Shown: positions 38,001 to 48,805, counted from the first letter of the stretch. The stretch is DNA of 64,000 bases from Ciona intestinalis (GCF_000224145.3 NC_020177.2:884363-948362), one strand, 5' to 3'. Numbers and translations: made by a program. The notes: generated by a model not told the origin, from the letters alone.

Positions 38001-41000
38001 TACTTTTCTGTTTACGACGTTCTTCTTGCATTTTCTGGATTTTTAATTTCACCTCAGCTTTCTTTTGTTCTTCTTCAATTGCTAGAAATATTTAAAAATG
38101 AATCAGAACTTAGAAATAGTCTAACATGGGCTGGGTGAGGCTTGCCATGGGACATGATATTTAGGCGCAAGTTGGCTCTTTACCCCAATATTGTATATGC
38201 ATATTCTAATCTATACGGATAAGGTCCTACTGTGAACAAACCATAGGACCTTGAATTTATGCCAGAGTTGGCCCAATACCATGTAGCGTAAACATAAACA
38301 ACACATAACAAACACCTTTCCTCTTTGCTTCTTCTTCTTCTTTCATCCTCGCAGACTCAGCTTTTCTTTGTTCTTCCATCTGCAACATAACCAACATAAT
38401 AATTGTTACTGGTGGTGCAAATCAGTCGTTTTAAAGGGGTTCTTATTTGTGCCGAATGCACTGTAATTGATCGTTAAAAAGAACCAGTGGAAAAAATAGG
38501 GCATTTCAACAGAAACAGAATCAGAGGTATTCCCACATAACATAGTCACAATTTTTTTTTTTATTAATTATGATGTCATAAACACAAAAATGATGTCACA
38601 AACTTGTTCTTGTCTTCGTTTGAATTCCATTTCTTCAACTTTACGCTGAACTTCATTCTCTTTACGACGAATAAGAGCAGCATTCGCCAACTTTTCTTGC
38701 TGTCTGTAGTTTAAATGAACAGGTCATAATATTTTACATGGGTGAGGTCCTACAGGCATGGGACTTGAGACACATGGGGCTTTAGATTTAGCATTTTGGG
38801 TTTAGCATAGATTGAAATTTAGCCAATTACCCCAATACCCAGAGTTCTGTAACCAATCCATATTCAGCAATTGGTTTGGAAAGGTACCATAATTCATGCC
38901 CTGACTGACTTTGTAAAAACTAAATTGTTTTTTCTTGTTGAATGTCTACAAAGAGACAAATATAGCGTGAGAAATCAGCCTGCTTTAAAACTTAGTAAAA
39001 TTTGGCGTTTCTGGCAGATATTTAAGTTCAAATATTAATATTTACTTTTTAGTTTCTTCCATTGAAGTTTTCCTTGTTCTCGTGATGTCCTTCTGTCTCC
39101 TCGCCTCCTGTAAAGTCCGGATCTTATCTTGTTGGATACGGTTCAAGTTCTCGCCAACCAGCACCAGTTTGTTCAACTCTTGCCGGGATTTCTGCGAATA
39201 TTAAGTTTAATGCATTTGTATTTGCGGCGATATAAATATTTTTTATCATTTCCCAGACATCAAGACTTCATAGGTAAAGATTAAACTTAGTTGGACAAAT
39301 AAAAACACGAAACTCACGTTTAATTGAGTGGAAAGTTGTTCTAGTTGCGCTGCCGAACTTTTCTTCTTATTTTCCGATTCTTCAAGTTGAACACGAAGCC
39401 TCTTAAGCGTGAAGACCTTGCTTTGATAATCTCGTTGAGCTTGCTGGACCGCTTCATCTGGGTGGTATGTGTGTTAGTCAAAAGAAAAAATAAAAATAAA
39501 ATACACAAACCAAAATGTTAAAAAAACACACACAGATAAACAAGCAGAAACAGAAACACACATGCATTTAAGTACCAACAAACAGATATACAAACACATA
39601 TATACAGACACACACACGCAAACTCACCCCCGTGGCCCCCGCTTCCCTTGTATTGAATCTTGTCGCTCAAGCTTTGTTTTTCGGGAAGAATCGAATTCCA
39701 TTGTTGTTGAATATACTGAAACAATATTTATTATAATGTCAGGATATTCATTATGATGTCATGATATTCGTTATGTCAAAATATTCATTATGATGTCATG
39801 GTATTCATTATGATGTCATAATATTTATCACTTTTTCATGAAAGATAAAAACAATTTCTTTAAAACCACACCAAGCAACCACATATGTTAGAGATGAAAA
39901 TATCCAAGATAAGAACAATGGAATATAGGAGTGACAAAAACTGAAGATTAATTTACCAAAATACAAACTTACTTTCCAAGGATAGTCAAATTATTACAAT
40001 TATAGAAATGTCATCTTGTATTACATCAAGTTAACCTAGCTATGTATTAGGTTTGGAAAAACTTTATAAACCTTTTTTAATTTTATAAAAACAGAACTTT
40101 GAAAATTGAGTCGCCAAAGCTTCGCTATTAAATTATAATAAATATTTAGAATTTTAGATCGCTACAAAAATACACTGGTTTATGTTTAATGATGATTTCC
40201 ATGGTAAAACTTGTCCCTTTTATTGTTAAAAAGTATAATTTTATTAAAACAATATCAAATCCGAGGCGGATGTTAAAAATAAAAACATATTTCCTTCAAC
40301 ACACCCACCTCAATCTGCTCTTGTTGTTTCTGTACAAGATTATGTTTCAATTCTCTTTGTTTATTCACCGCTTCAAGTTGTTCGTTTTGTTCCTTTAACC
40401 GAGATTCAAAATCACGAGCTCGTGTTTGGAGCTGCTTCCGTTTCTCCAACTTAAGTGAAAAAAGAGATTTTATATATTTCGCATATATTGCTGCTATAAT
40501 GGGATGTTCCCATGGTTGCCACTCCCATGCCCACAGTCGAGTTGCTGAAGCTATTGCAGCGTGTGGATAAGCAGACATAAATTCCCCCGTTTCTCCATTA
40601 TTACAAGTAAACACAAAAATAATAATGACATACACACCATCAAAACCTAATTAACATTAATTTAAAATAGAAACACCATTAATACCAGTGTATTTAGTTC
40701 AACATCCAGTGTTTTGGTTTTTGCTCGTAAACTCGTCACCGATTCTTGTTCTCGTAGTTTTAACTGAAGAAGTTCCTTTCTTCTTAACCTATTGTGATGT
40801 CATATTAAGTTAAATTATATTCAATGTTACCTTACAAATGACAAATTAGGATGTTCTCCAGGAAGGCACACAAAGAATTATATTTACTTGTGCCAGACAG
40901 TGGTAAAACAAGGAAATTTTCAGTTTAACCCCCTTTAACTCAACATTTTTGGAAAAAAGAAGGGGTTGTACCCTAAAATGCTATTTGTGACTGGGTTGGA

Positions 41001-44000
41001 GGATACATTTGGCCACATTGGCAACATCAAGCATTAAACCCAGTTTCCCCTCAGTACGAATCATATCATAAGTCAGACTAATCAAGCTGTATGAACGGAA
41101 CACCCGTGCTATAGCAACTGTTGTTGCTCCGCCAGGAGAGGATAGAAGTTACATTCATTCATCTTACATTGATTCATTGACACCAAACAAGCCCTACCTT
41201 TCCCATTCAAGTTGGCGCTGACGTTCCATCTCACGTTGCGCGGCTTCCTTCTGCTCCAGTGCCTTTCTCCTTTGTTCCTCTCTTTCACGCTCGATCGCAC
41301 GCTGCTGCTCCCGTTGTCTCTCAATCTCTTCCTGCCTTTTTCTTTCTTGTTCCTGTCTGCTCCGAAAAGAGAACATTGAAAAAAAGACGATTAGGCAGAT
41401 AATATTGTTTTAAATTAGAAATCAGATTCCAATTGTATCCAGAATGTTGGGGAATTGAGTTATTAGACCTACATCTAACTTAGAGAATAAAATCACCATT
41501 ATTGAGTGTCTATAATCGCTTTGATGGGGTCTGAATAGTAGCACCCTTGGTGTTGTGGTAAAACCATTCCTTAACAAAAGTCATATTTAAATAGTTAAAA
41601 AAACACCGAACAACAACAAAAAAAACAAACCTCTCTTTTTCTCTTTTTTCCCTTTGTTCTCTCTCTTGTTGTTCCAAACGATTTTTCTCTTTTTGTTGAC
41701 TCTCTCTGTAAAAGAAAATAAAAATGTTACATAAACTCACATAATTTTAGTATTAATAATACACACAAACAACAACAGGTAAGCACACTAACAAAAACAC
41801 AAACAAAAGAAACAACAAAAACAACTTACAGCAAAGCCAGCCTTCGTTTTTCAAGTTCAAGATTTCCTTTTTGAAAATTATCTCTTCTACGATCCTCGAA
41901 TGAAGCGAAAACACCGCCATCTAGTGTGTCGTCATTCTATTGTGTGAATGATGTTGTTTAGTGTGGGGGTAAGATGGTACATGTAGGTTGGAGTAAAATG
42001 GGACTAGTAAGACGGTACATATTTCTATTTAACTTTTAAACATCCCATTTGGTAGTAAACAAGCACTTTATAGAACCATATAACCGTATCCTCACGACTT
42101 TAAAAGAGTGTTGATAATAGTTTAAAACACAATTAGGAAATATTGGATATTATGTGTTAATGGTATCCATCTTACTCCACAGTACTTTAACTACAGAATG
42201 CAAGTGATAAACTGTTTCTTCAATTTCACCCAATACATTTCCAATTTAAATGAGAATATATATAAAATATAAACATAACTTACATTAGGGGCCATTGCAC
42301 TTAGAGGTGTGAGCAACCCTAGTTGGCCAGGATTCTGAGTTTTATTTTGTGAAGTTCGATAACTCGGTGGTATTAAGTTTGGGGGTAGAGTGGTTGGGAT
42401 GGGGTTGCCTGGGGATAACGAGAGTGATTATAAATATGCTGGTTCTGTGATAGCTGAATTATAAGTCTGAAAGTAATTTTTTTGAGTTCTAATTATCGCA
42501 TTCAGTGGCTTGGTCAGAACAAATATGAAGGGAGGTTCAAATTAAAAGGTTAAAAATTGTGTCTAAAACCACCCTTTTTGGCTTAAACACACCCATTTTG
42601 CATCTAAATAAACACATTTTAGCATAGTAAAAAATATCTATTTTAAACAAAGAACTAGATATCGCAACTTTATATTTAATTCACGGGAGCAAAATTGATG
42701 ACAAAGTAATTCTCATTTGAATATGAAATGAATGTAAAATTTAACAAATAGTTTGTGTTTCCAGAGAGAAACAGTTTTAAAGAGGGATGGGTCACCTTAA
42801 ACCCCTGAATGTACCACTGCCCACTGGCTAAGTATAATATATTTCAATCCACACCTGCTTTTGCAACATCAGTTAGATGCATAGCCAACACAAACTCCTC
42901 TTGTGATAATTTGCCATCGTTATCAATGTCGCTGAGTTGCCAGATCTTTGCCAAGTTCATCTGTGCAATACCACTGCCATTCAATATATGTCGTGCCTGC
43001 ATTCCTATAATACATGGAAAATATTTATGGAGAAAGCCATGCTAAATATTGCGGAAATAAACTGCCTAAATAGTTTTCAAAGCTGCTCTATGTTTATATA
43101 CAATGTTTTCCTTAGCCAAGCAGCGTGGATTTATTGCATCATGATAGCGGTTGTGTGAACCTGGCAATTGATTACAACATAATGGCAATTCACACATTGA
43201 TAATTATGTCATAATGACAATTCACACATGGATTATTTAGCACACACGAGTTTGAATACCAGTTGAACGCACGCTTGTAGGAATGACGCATAGGTAATGA
43301 CATATTTTAACGAACGTAAACGAAGTTTGTTCGCAGTAATAATGGCGTCTTCCTTTGGTCAAATGTAATTCCTTACCCATTATTGGTCCAGAAAAAATCA
43401 AAGGGGTTGCCAGGCAACCCTGCAACCTCGTAAATTTACGCCAGTGATGGCAATAGAATTGGGCTCGGCGCTCGGCCCAATTTTGGATGTCCTTTTCATG
43501 ACACTTTTAAAGAAAAATAATGGCACATAATTGTGTTGTACAATACAGTCTGTATTTTAAGTGGTAATTGGGAAACAAAGCAGAGAATATAACACTGGTA
43601 TTCTCACATTGTGAATCCAGCATTCCAACAGTGAAAATACAACGCATAGTAGCATACTAGCTACTGCTCTATAATTATATTACAAACCTGTCAAAAATCC
43701 AGTCTTAGCTCGATCATTTGAGTTGAAGAGTTGATTATATTTAAGTTTGGTGGTTTTAGGAATCGCCCATTCTTGGCTGGACCTTTGAAAAAGTGGAGAT
43801 TGTGTTATAAAGCTTAACCTACCAGAGCCTTTTGCCACTTGCGACAGTATATAAATAGCATTTTAAAACACATGTCTTGGCAAGTATTGCACCCTCAAGC
43901 AATATTTTCTAATAGTGTACAGAAATATTGGGAAATGTTATGCCTTCTCTTTTATACCTACAGTTTAATAGTAGTGTCTGCCCAGCACAAGTCTATGCTA

Positions 44001-47000
44001 CTTAATACACCACAATGTTATAACACGAGTATAAACAACAGAAATAGTTATTGTTATTAACATCATCAATATTAGTTATTCAGTAAACTGGTATTTATAA
44101 TCCATAATCATAACGTAGTAGCCATGATTATTATAATTGATGATAAATAACCTGGCAACCACAGAATATCAAACACTGTGATGTCATAATAACCATTTTC
44201 AAACTCATGCTAGTCATTATTACAGTGATTTTCAACCTATAGAGCGTGACCCAAATGTGGGTTACTTTTTGATTTGGTTGGTTTGCTTACTACAAGGGTT
44301 AACAAAACCCTTTGACCGTTATTGTAAAAGTTAAATTATTTTAGAGTAATGTTACAAAAATTCGGTTATAGTTATTAAAAAAAAATTTGTGTAGTTTTAA
44401 AAACTGGGCCCAGTATTTCAATGTTAATTTTAGCATAATATTCGGTTCTATGCACTGAAAGTTTGAGAAGTAATTCATTATATTATATTGCATTATTATA
44501 TGATATTGAACAAGAAACAAACCTGGAACTTCCTTCATTGAGGGAACTGTGACGTGAAAGGGAAGTTTTGCTTCCAGGTTGAGGTAGTTGGGAATCTGGG
44601 CAATATTACTGTGGTAAACAATCTTTCAATGGCTCATTTGGTATGAAAAATGTTGTGTATTTCCAACATTTCGTTTGCCATTCAGCAAGATTTAAGCTAA
44701 GATTTATTTATTCAAAATTTTGGGGTTTGACAGGTATATTTACAACAACAAAAAGATAAAAAAGAACAATTATTATTTTAATGTTAGAAAAACTAACTTG
44801 ATGGTATGCTGGTAGATGAACTGACGGGTAATCCAACGTTGGAACTTCGACCATTCGTAATTGTTGAACCATAAACTGGTGTATTTATGTTGTTACCTAT
44901 AAATTTAATACATATATGTAATAATACAGAACTATAGGCAGCAGCGGGCACCTTTTTATAATAGCAAGGAAGTGATAGTTAGATACACAATTATAAAAAA
45001 CACACACAAAAATAAGGTTGTTGAGTGTTAAGTGTCATTCACCCGGGTCAAAACAACCTGTACAGTTCTTGAAACATCGGTGAGCAAATTAATGTCCCAA
45101 GACTAGATTTTAGAAAATGATGTTTCTCATGTTTGACACCCACAGGTTTATCTCTGGTTTTATTTTGGCAATAGCACCCTAAATTTTTTAATTTAAAAAC
45201 GGCTATGAATTACAATTCTACATTTTTATTATACACCACATACCTTGCATACCAAAGCCAGTCTGCATTGGAACCATTGACTGTGGTAAGGTGGGTGGTA
45301 ACTCCACGCCTTGTAATGTGAGTTTAATAAGTTTCATAGCAATTGAAAACTCAGCTTTATCCATTTTCCCATCACCTGTCACATCAGCTAGTTGCCTGTG
45401 AGGGAATATAACAACATGAACACGGGTGTTAAACCTGGGGTGGCATGGTATATAGGCCTACTCTGCAGATTTTTGCACTGTAGTAATCAGTAAACATTGG
45501 AACCAACAAATAGATTTGTTTCATTGGAGTGTGTGTCTAACTTTCTCTGCCTCCCCTGTGTTTATAAAAAGTTTGGCCCTATGAAGATGAAGATTAGATT
45601 AATACTTCTTGGACAAACTTTTACAGTAATGATTTATTGAACTAAACTTTTGTAGTTTAACTTGGAAAAAGTTAAACAAAACACACTTGTTGTTTATCTG
45701 CTAGGTGTAGCGACCACGCTTCTTTCTTCCAATTAAAGTAAATATTTTTTAACCATAAGCAAGTTTTAACGAATGTTGTTTTGTATGCCCATCCTCCTGT
45801 CTTTTCGTTTTGTGTATTAAGCTGTTCAATAGTTAACAAACATACAAAATGACAAAGATGGTCACTTAATCTGGGTGGCTTTACAGCAACTCACAGTGGG
45901 TTGCACATATTTAATTAAAGCAAATTATAATGTAAACAGAATATGATTAAGGGGGCAAAAAATCTTCTACACTTAAACCAGAAAAAATAACCAGACAAAC
46001 AAAAAACATTTTAATAATATTAAGAATTGCAACTGTCCAAATAACATCGGAGTTTTAATCATTCTATAATTTAATTATGACAGTAGTAATAAATACATAT
46101 GGATTAACTTAATTGCATGTGCAATGTGTCTGTAATAAAATACCATATAGTGTAATTTTAAATATATAGTAGGGTTGGAACAGAAAAGACACTTTTCGCA
46201 CATAATATCCAAATATCCTGATTAAGTTTTTAACAACTAACAACGGTCTATTGAAGTCAAGAGTATATGGTTTGCTTCTAAATGGAAATGGAAAATAGAA
46301 CGAAAAGGTGTGTCATCTTCCCCCACCCTACTATATCTATATAATTACTTTGCTGCAAGAAATAAATATAATCATTACATATTTAAAACTATACAAATAT
46401 TATATGCTTATGGTAAATAAATGTAGAGCACCGTTGATAAGGTTGCTAGGTGATTGACATTGAAATGTTACGTTACAATTAGCTACAAGTCGTTACATGG
46501 AAATGGTTTTACCACCCCTGTGATCAACTATGTGAAACATAAACCATAAATCTTCATACAGACTTACTTGGAGACTACAAGAGTTATATTGCAACTGTCT
46601 GTATAGAAGCAACTTTAATTATGTAACTTTTATAATACTTTAAGAATAATAACTTAACAGATATTAGTGCAGTATTGAGTATCATGCTACTGTTACTATT
46701 AGGGATATGCCATCTTTTTCTATTTAGTTTAATATATAAAACTGTTAAAGTGAAACATTTTTATTTTAAAAATCAGGTATCGTATATATATACTGCTCTT
46801 TCCAGTAAACAATGCAACATTGCAACCAATGAGATGGAATTTGTTTGGTGCCTATGATTAAAATATTTGCATAACCTAAGTTATTATATTCAAATGATAA
46901 TGAGAAACATTTTACATAAAAATCAAAAGTGAGGTTAAAGGAAAAGAAATCTTGAATATTTCATATTAATGTTGCTGCTAACGGTGATACTTCAATTTGG

Positions 47001-48805
47001 ATTAATGAGTGAGATTGAAAATGAATTATTTATGCACCTCATGCCCACTGTCAAGGAACATGGCTATTCCCTTAATATAAGTGCAACTTTTTTATTTCTT
47101 ATTTTACTCACTTAATATTTTTTAAATACAAAATTTAACATTTTTCTCCACAAAAAAAGTTACATTCATTATTTTTATGATTCTGTGTGCAAGTGCAATT
47201 GTTTTTTAACAACACCCCCGCATATTACACGAAACTTGACGACTAAATCATCATTCTTTATTATAGGAGCTTATCTTTTGGTAAACCACGGTGCTCTTTA
47301 GGCGCCAGATTAAGTGAATCCACAAAAATAACCCAGATGCTCTAGACTAGCACTCTTCAACCGATGTGCACAGTGCACCCTAGGTTGCACCAAAATATGC
47401 TAGGGGTGCACCAGTGCAAAAGGGTATACAAGGGTGCATCACAAACTTCAACAATTTTCAGCAATAATGTTCATTTTTTAACTTTTTTAACAAATTTAGC
47501 CACTTTCCCACAGTTTTGTCCCCAGTTTTTGGTGCTGTCTTTGCAAAACTAGTCTTCTCTTTAACAGCAAACGACCTATTCCTAATGATTTTGATCCGTG
47601 TTGCTTTTCGACTAAACAGGAACCTATTCTTGTACACATTTCTCCTTGATGACGTCATTAGTTTTACGGTAAAGCAAGCAGGGGTGCATAAGTTCGTAGC
47701 AACAGCTTTATGGGTTCATCAACCCAAAAAAGGTTGAAGAGCACTGCTCCAGACTATCACAGAGGGTGTCACAACCTAGGGCATGCATATGTTAGGCCGT
47801 TGACTTACCATATTCGACCAAGAATAAGCGGAGGAAGGTTTGACTGAAGAAGAAAGTTTCTCGCTTGGTCTCCGGTGAGGAAACCAGCCATCGGCATCAA
47901 CTTGTTGAATTGAACTTCATAATTTTGTCTTTCTTCTGCTGTTATTATCCACTGTACAGTGGGGTGTGCTGTAATAAATAGCATTGTTATGTCATTATCA
48001 AAACAATGAGTTTACTAAGTGAGTATTGAAATAAACAATAGGTTATCCAAGATGAAGCATTAAGTTTACCCAGTATACTATTAAAGGCACATTAAGTTAC
48101 AAGTTTCACACAATTTTTCAAACTTTTATATTGAAAATTGTTCATCATTTATAATCACAACAATTTTTTTATATTTTTACTAAACATCATTTATACTGAC
48201 AACACTGGAAAATGTATTTTGTTTAAAGAATATTTTCAACTGATTTTGGAGATTATTTTTAAAATTTGGAAAATCCGTGGTGCTAGTGAAGAGTCCACCC
48301 CCCCCCCTTATTTGCTAATCACTAACCCCTATCCACTAACCCCTATAACCACTAACTACTAACCCGCTAACCACCAACCACTAACACTTTCCACCAGCCT
48401 ATTCTGCTATGTATCGGAAGATTCTTCACTAGTGCCAAATCCGCATGTTATTTTATGCTAACTTCAAATATATTACATCACGAAACGATTTTTAACTAGA
48501 ACTGCAAATTTATAAAAAAAACTTAAAGATTGCATACACTTGACATTTACATCAGAGATGTGTTCTATGCAGAGTGAATTGCTAACAAAAACGGGTTTTA
48601 AATAAATCGGGCAATAAGTATCTTGAAATGGTTTGAAGAAATACAAAAATAAAGAATCCTTAGTTATAGATCACTGGATGAGGCAACACGTTTTAAACGT
48701 TTAGGGTGGGGATTCTTCTCTCTCAATGTAAAGTCTAAGCAAATTAAGCTTACCTTGCATTGGCGTCATATTGAACCCCGGTGTTCCAGTCATGTACTGC
48801 GCCAT
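18717..48805 (-). CDS. ITSN: Intersectin, long (RhoGEF-containing) form, 38 exons found
   Basis: Intersectin is an endocytic scaffold that links dynamin, WASP and Eps15-type partners to Cdc42 activation. The start ATG is at 48805 ([11 protein letters not shown]) and the stop TAA at 18717. Exon 3'-5' borders from the 5' end: 48754-48805, 47809-47968, 45244-45395, 44798-44896, 44523-44595, 43688-43782, 42855-43004, 42284-42408, 41830-41936, 41631-41705, 41198-41356, 40686-40788, 40309-40449, 39628-39715, 39318-39457, 39046-39191, 38604-38703, 38316-38379, 37848-38081, 37434-37543, 37148-37256, 28135-28219, 27328-27468, 26905-27040, 26357-26523, 25728-25883, 25305-25415, 25068-25251, 22889-22977, 22450-22577, 21879-22056, 21625-21723, 21304-21471, 20999-21211, 20437-20638, 19889-20034, 19460-19568, 18717-18865. 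About 1,650 residues, against about 1,720 in human ITSN1-L. Phases agree everywhere except across the 8.9 kb intron, where a linker exon is probably missing. Confidence 0.96.
18959..19156. mobile_element. Foldback MITE copy in the last intersectin intron
   Basis: Ends TAGTAGGGTGGGGGAAGATA and TTCACCCACCCTACTATATA pair. It creates a spurious 87-residue open frame at 18967-19230. Confidence 0.8.
19675..19845 (+). repeat. 71-base repeat, about 2.4 units, in an intersectin intron
   Basis: Three CACCTCATGCTCACTG-type phrases at about 71-base spacing, with ATGGGTGTCTTCTTATACA between them. It accounts for the overlapping open frames at 19638-19929. Confidence 0.85.
20110..20345 (-). mobile_element. 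SINE, tail plus body, in an intersectin intron
   Basis: From right to left on the minus strand it carries a head remnant (20320-20340), the CAATTGCTTCAACTCAGTGG body and the tail with GTGTTATAACGACTGCCG. It lies between exons 35 and 36. Confidence 0.6.
20437..22977 (-). CDS. ITSN: Intersectin exons 29-35: DH-PH Cdc42 exchange module
   Basis: The DH domain catalyses GDP/GTP exchange on Cdc42 and the PH domain follows it directly. DH landmarks: [14 protein letters not shown] (CR1), [20 protein letters not shown] (CR2), [19 protein letters not shown] (CR3), then [21 protein letters not shown] landmarks: [19 protein letters not shown], the variable loop in [29 protein letters not shown] and [15 protein letters not shown]. 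Presence of this module shows that the long isoform is encoded. Confidence 0.96.
22630..22735 (-). mobile_element. SINE tail fragment in an intersectin intron
   Basis: Reverse copy of the dispersed tail: CGTGTGAGCGGGGCAACGAC...GTTATAACATGCGTG...CTTACGAGCTGCCATA. It lies between exons 30 and 29. Confidence 0.6.
23130..23300 (+). mobile_element. SINE head and body with recognisable tRNA-type promoter boxes
   Basis: GTGGTTAGCGTGTCTGCCTC resembles a pol III box A and AAATTCAAGGCTC a box B. They are followed by the body CTTGGGCAAGACACTTAACA and CAACCCAGTGGTCACTAATG. This is the cleanest tRNA-like head in the window. It lies in the intron before exon 29. Confidence 0.65.
25068..28219 (-). CDS. ITSN: Intersectin exons 22-28: linker and SH3B to SH3E
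   Basis: Exon 22 is a Ser/Gln-rich linker ([14 protein letters not shown]). SH3B: exons 23-24, [17 protein letters not shown] and [12 protein letters not shown]3C: exon 25, [17 protein letters not shown] with GEWWTGS. SH3D: exons 26-27, [26 protein letters not shown] and [12 protein letters not shown]3E: exon 28, [17 protein letters not shown] with VDWWKG and GLFPSNYVQ. All five SH3 domains keep the tandem Trp and the PxNY pocket. Confidence 0.95.
26565..26755 (-). mobile_element. Two adjacent SINE tail fragments in an intersectin intron
   Basis: Both 26580-26650 and 26690-26755 show the reverse tail (GGGCAACGA-like, ATAGCACGGGTGTTCTGC / ATAACACTGGTGTTTTGT). The first is preceded by AATGAATGAATG, the reverse of the ATTCATTC terminal run of this family. 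Confidence 0.6.
27660..28095 (+). repeat. About 125-base tandem array (3.5 units) in an intersectin intron
   Basis: The phrase ACTGTGGGCATGGGAGTGGC recurs at about 27721, 27847, 27972 and 28067, with CATGTCTGCTTGTTCACACA and TGCAATAGCTTCAGCAACTC between them. The last unit is shortened. Single units recur at 40497-40585 (reverse) and 55485-55580, so this is a dispersed element that was tandemly amplified here. It lies between exons 22 and 23. Confidence 0.85.
28807..32132 (+). CDS. Unrecognised multi-pass membrane protein A, nested in an intersectin intron
   Basis: No family was recognised. Six exons: 28807-28970, 29338-29461, 30248-30325, 30679-30807, 31256-31361, 31927-32132. Joint phases are 2, 0, 0, 0, 1, giving about 268 residues and the stop TGA. 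Each exon except the third carries one or two hydrophobic spans, for example [61 protein letters not shown] and [16 protein letters not shown]. Six or seven membrane passes are likely. The tail [11 protein letters not shown] is polar. The donor of exon 4 is GTTGGT (weak); reading through would end the protein six codons later. It lies wholly inside the intron between intersectin exons 21 and 22, on the opposite strand, 698 bases upstream of a paralogue. Intron 2 holds a 31-base minisatellite and intron 4 a foldback array. Confidence 0.78.
29649..30190 (+). repeat. 31-base minisatellite (about 17 units) in intron 2 of nested gene A
   Basis: The unit contains TTTATCCCATGACCTGGTAT and ends ACTGTTTGT, with mixed variants (CCTACGACC, CCCATGATC, CACACGACC) along the array. 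Because 31 is not a multiple of 3, the frames across it cycle, giving two spurious open frames. Confidence 0.95.
30883..31085 (+). repeat. 91-base foldback repeat, two units plus a remnant, in nested gene A
   Basis: Each unit has inverted arms GGACAGTAACTTGGT and ACCAAGTTACTGTCC with smaller arms AGTAACCTC inside. Units start at 30893 and 30984, and a degenerate third begins near 31071. The array is the reverse complement of the one at 57711-58045. Confidence 0.9.
31422..31622. mobile_element. Foldback MITE copy in intron 5 of nested gene A
   Basis: TATATAGTAAGGTGGGAGAA at the left pairs with CATCTTCCTCCATTGTACTA at the right. A TA dinucleotide run (31621-31641) follows directly. Confidence 0.75.
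32830..36221 (+). CDS. Unrecognised multi-pass membrane protein B, tandem paralogue of A
   Basis: Six exons: 32830-33005, 33360-33480, 34517-34600, 35008-35130, 35669-35777, 35989-36221. Joint phases 2, 0, 0, 0, 1 are the same as in gene A, giving about 281 residues with stop TAA. Hydrophobic spans include [75 protein letters not shown] and a last exon with two passes. Exon sizes track those of gene A, and the fourth exons share a pattern of two spans joined by a short basic loop around NK. The N-terminus is acidic and basic ([12 protein letters not shown]) and cytosolic if the first pass runs outward. An AATAAA at 36524-36529 is a good poly(A) signal. Identity to A is low, so the duplication is old or fast-evolving. 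Function is unknown. Confidence 0.78.
33721..33899. mobile_element. GGCGCC-ended inverted-repeat element, about 175 bases
   Basis: It begins GCATAGGCGCCAAACCTGGG and ends AAAGTTTAGCGCCCATGCAT. It lies in intron 2 of nested gene B; a second copy lies in intron 4 and a third in intersectin intron 2. Confidence 0.75.
34800..34990 (-). mobile_element. SINE copy in intron 3 of nested gene B
   Basis: The reverse tail is at 34803-34870 (GCGAAGCAACGGCAGTCGAT, then GGATGTTCTGTTTC) and a tRNA-like head remnant is at 34935-34960 (GTGGCGCAGTGGTTAGCGTG in reverse complement). The body between them is deleted. Confidence 0.6.
35211..35374. mobile_element. GGCGCC-ended inverted-repeat element
   Basis: GCATAGGCGCCAAACCTGGG at the left and AACAGTTTGGCGCCTGAG at the right. 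The interior matches the 33721 copy (TTAATCAGTAAA, CTAACTATCCCTGCCTCCCT). Confidence 0.8.
36222..37147. other. Intronic stretch between nested gene B and intersectin exon 21
   Basis: It contains the poly(A) signal of gene B, short GCTGGAAGCTCTTCC repeats shared with 33035-33260 and 37355-37395, a hydrophobic open frame at 36619-36858 that looks like decayed SINE body, and 1.2 units of the 71-base repeat (37045-37135). No further intersectin exon was recognised, though one is expected somewhere in this intron. Confidence 0.5.
37148..37543 (-). CDS. ITSN: Intersectin exons 20-21: SH3A domain
   Basis: Exon 20 encodes [17 protein letters not shown] (ALYxF motif) and exon 21 encodes the rest with [20 protein letters not shown] (Trp and PxxY ligand-pocket residues present). 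SH3A of vertebrate intersectin binds dynamin, synaptojanin and WASP-family ligands and can inhibit the DH domain. This is the last coding segment before the nested-gene intron. Confidence 0.95.
37571..37665. repeat. Foldback element between intersectin exons 19 and 20
   Basis: GTGTATTTCCGATGTTTAGC with TGCCATTCGGCA faces TGCTGAATGGCA with CGACGGAAATACAC, so the whole segment can fold into one hairpin. It starts 28 bases upstream of the exon-20 acceptor. Related pieces occur at about 30545-30660 (ATGTTGGAAATACACTATAT) and 44630-44690. Confidence 0.65.
37848..41936 (-). CDS. ITSN: Intersectin exons 9-19: central coiled coil (KLERQ region)
   Basis: This highly charged Glu/Arg/Gln/Lys region mediates intersectin dimerisation and Eps15 binding in vertebrates. 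Exon 9 begins the region with [20 protein letters not shown], which aligns with the vertebrate start. Exon 11 holds [14 protein letters not shown]. Exon 19 adds an unusual repetitive segment ([28 protein letters not shown]) between the coiled coil and the first SH3 domain. Confidence 0.93.
39735..39830. repeat. Short tandem repeat with TATGATGTCAT core in an intersectin intron
   Basis: ATTCATTATGATGTCAT and variants repeat about four times at 20-31 base spacing directly upstream of exon 14's acceptor (39716). Confidence 0.75.
41960..42190. mobile_element. Related foldback element (GGGGTAAGATGG subfamily)
   Basis: GTGTGGGGGTAAGATGGTAC at the left and ATCTTACTCCACAGTACT at the right. The interior shares GGTAGTAAACAAG and CGTATCCTCACGACTTTAAA with copies at 6970-7215, 11943-12122, 49980-50132, 50848-51010 and 54900-55075. 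It lies between intersectin exons 8 and 9. Confidence 0.65.
42855..47968 (-). CDS. ITSN: Intersectin exons 2-7: two EH domains
   Basis: EH domains bind NPF peptides of endocytic adaptors. EH1 (about residues 18-105) is split over exons 2 and 3, with the conserved LILGRIW helix end and an EF-type loop [15 protein letters not shown]2 (about 179-260) is split over exons 6 and 7, with [20 protein letters not shown], a canonical calcium-type loop. The linker between them (exons 4-5) is Ser/Thr-rich and shows little conservation with vertebrates. Domain order and spacing match vertebrate ITSN. Confidence 0.95.
45423..45585. mobile_element. Inverted-repeat element of the GGCGCC family, diverged
   Basis: Starts GGTGTTAAACCTGGGGTGGC and ends AAAAAGTTTGGCCCTATGAA. 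The interior TAATCAGTAAACATTGGAAC and TCTGCCTCCCCTGTGT match the other copies. It lies 28 bases upstream of intersectin exon 3. Confidence 0.65.
46162..46338. mobile_element. Foldback MITE copy in intersectin intron 2
   Basis: ATATATAGTAGGGTTGGAAC at the left and TTCCCCCACCCTACTATATC at the right. The interior is shortened relative to the 196-base copies. Confidence 0.75.

Noticed and set aside
39735..39830. Possible CRISPR-like direct repeats
   Set aside because: Units are irregular, spacers are not unique, and the setting is a eukaryotic intron; it is a simple tandem repeat.
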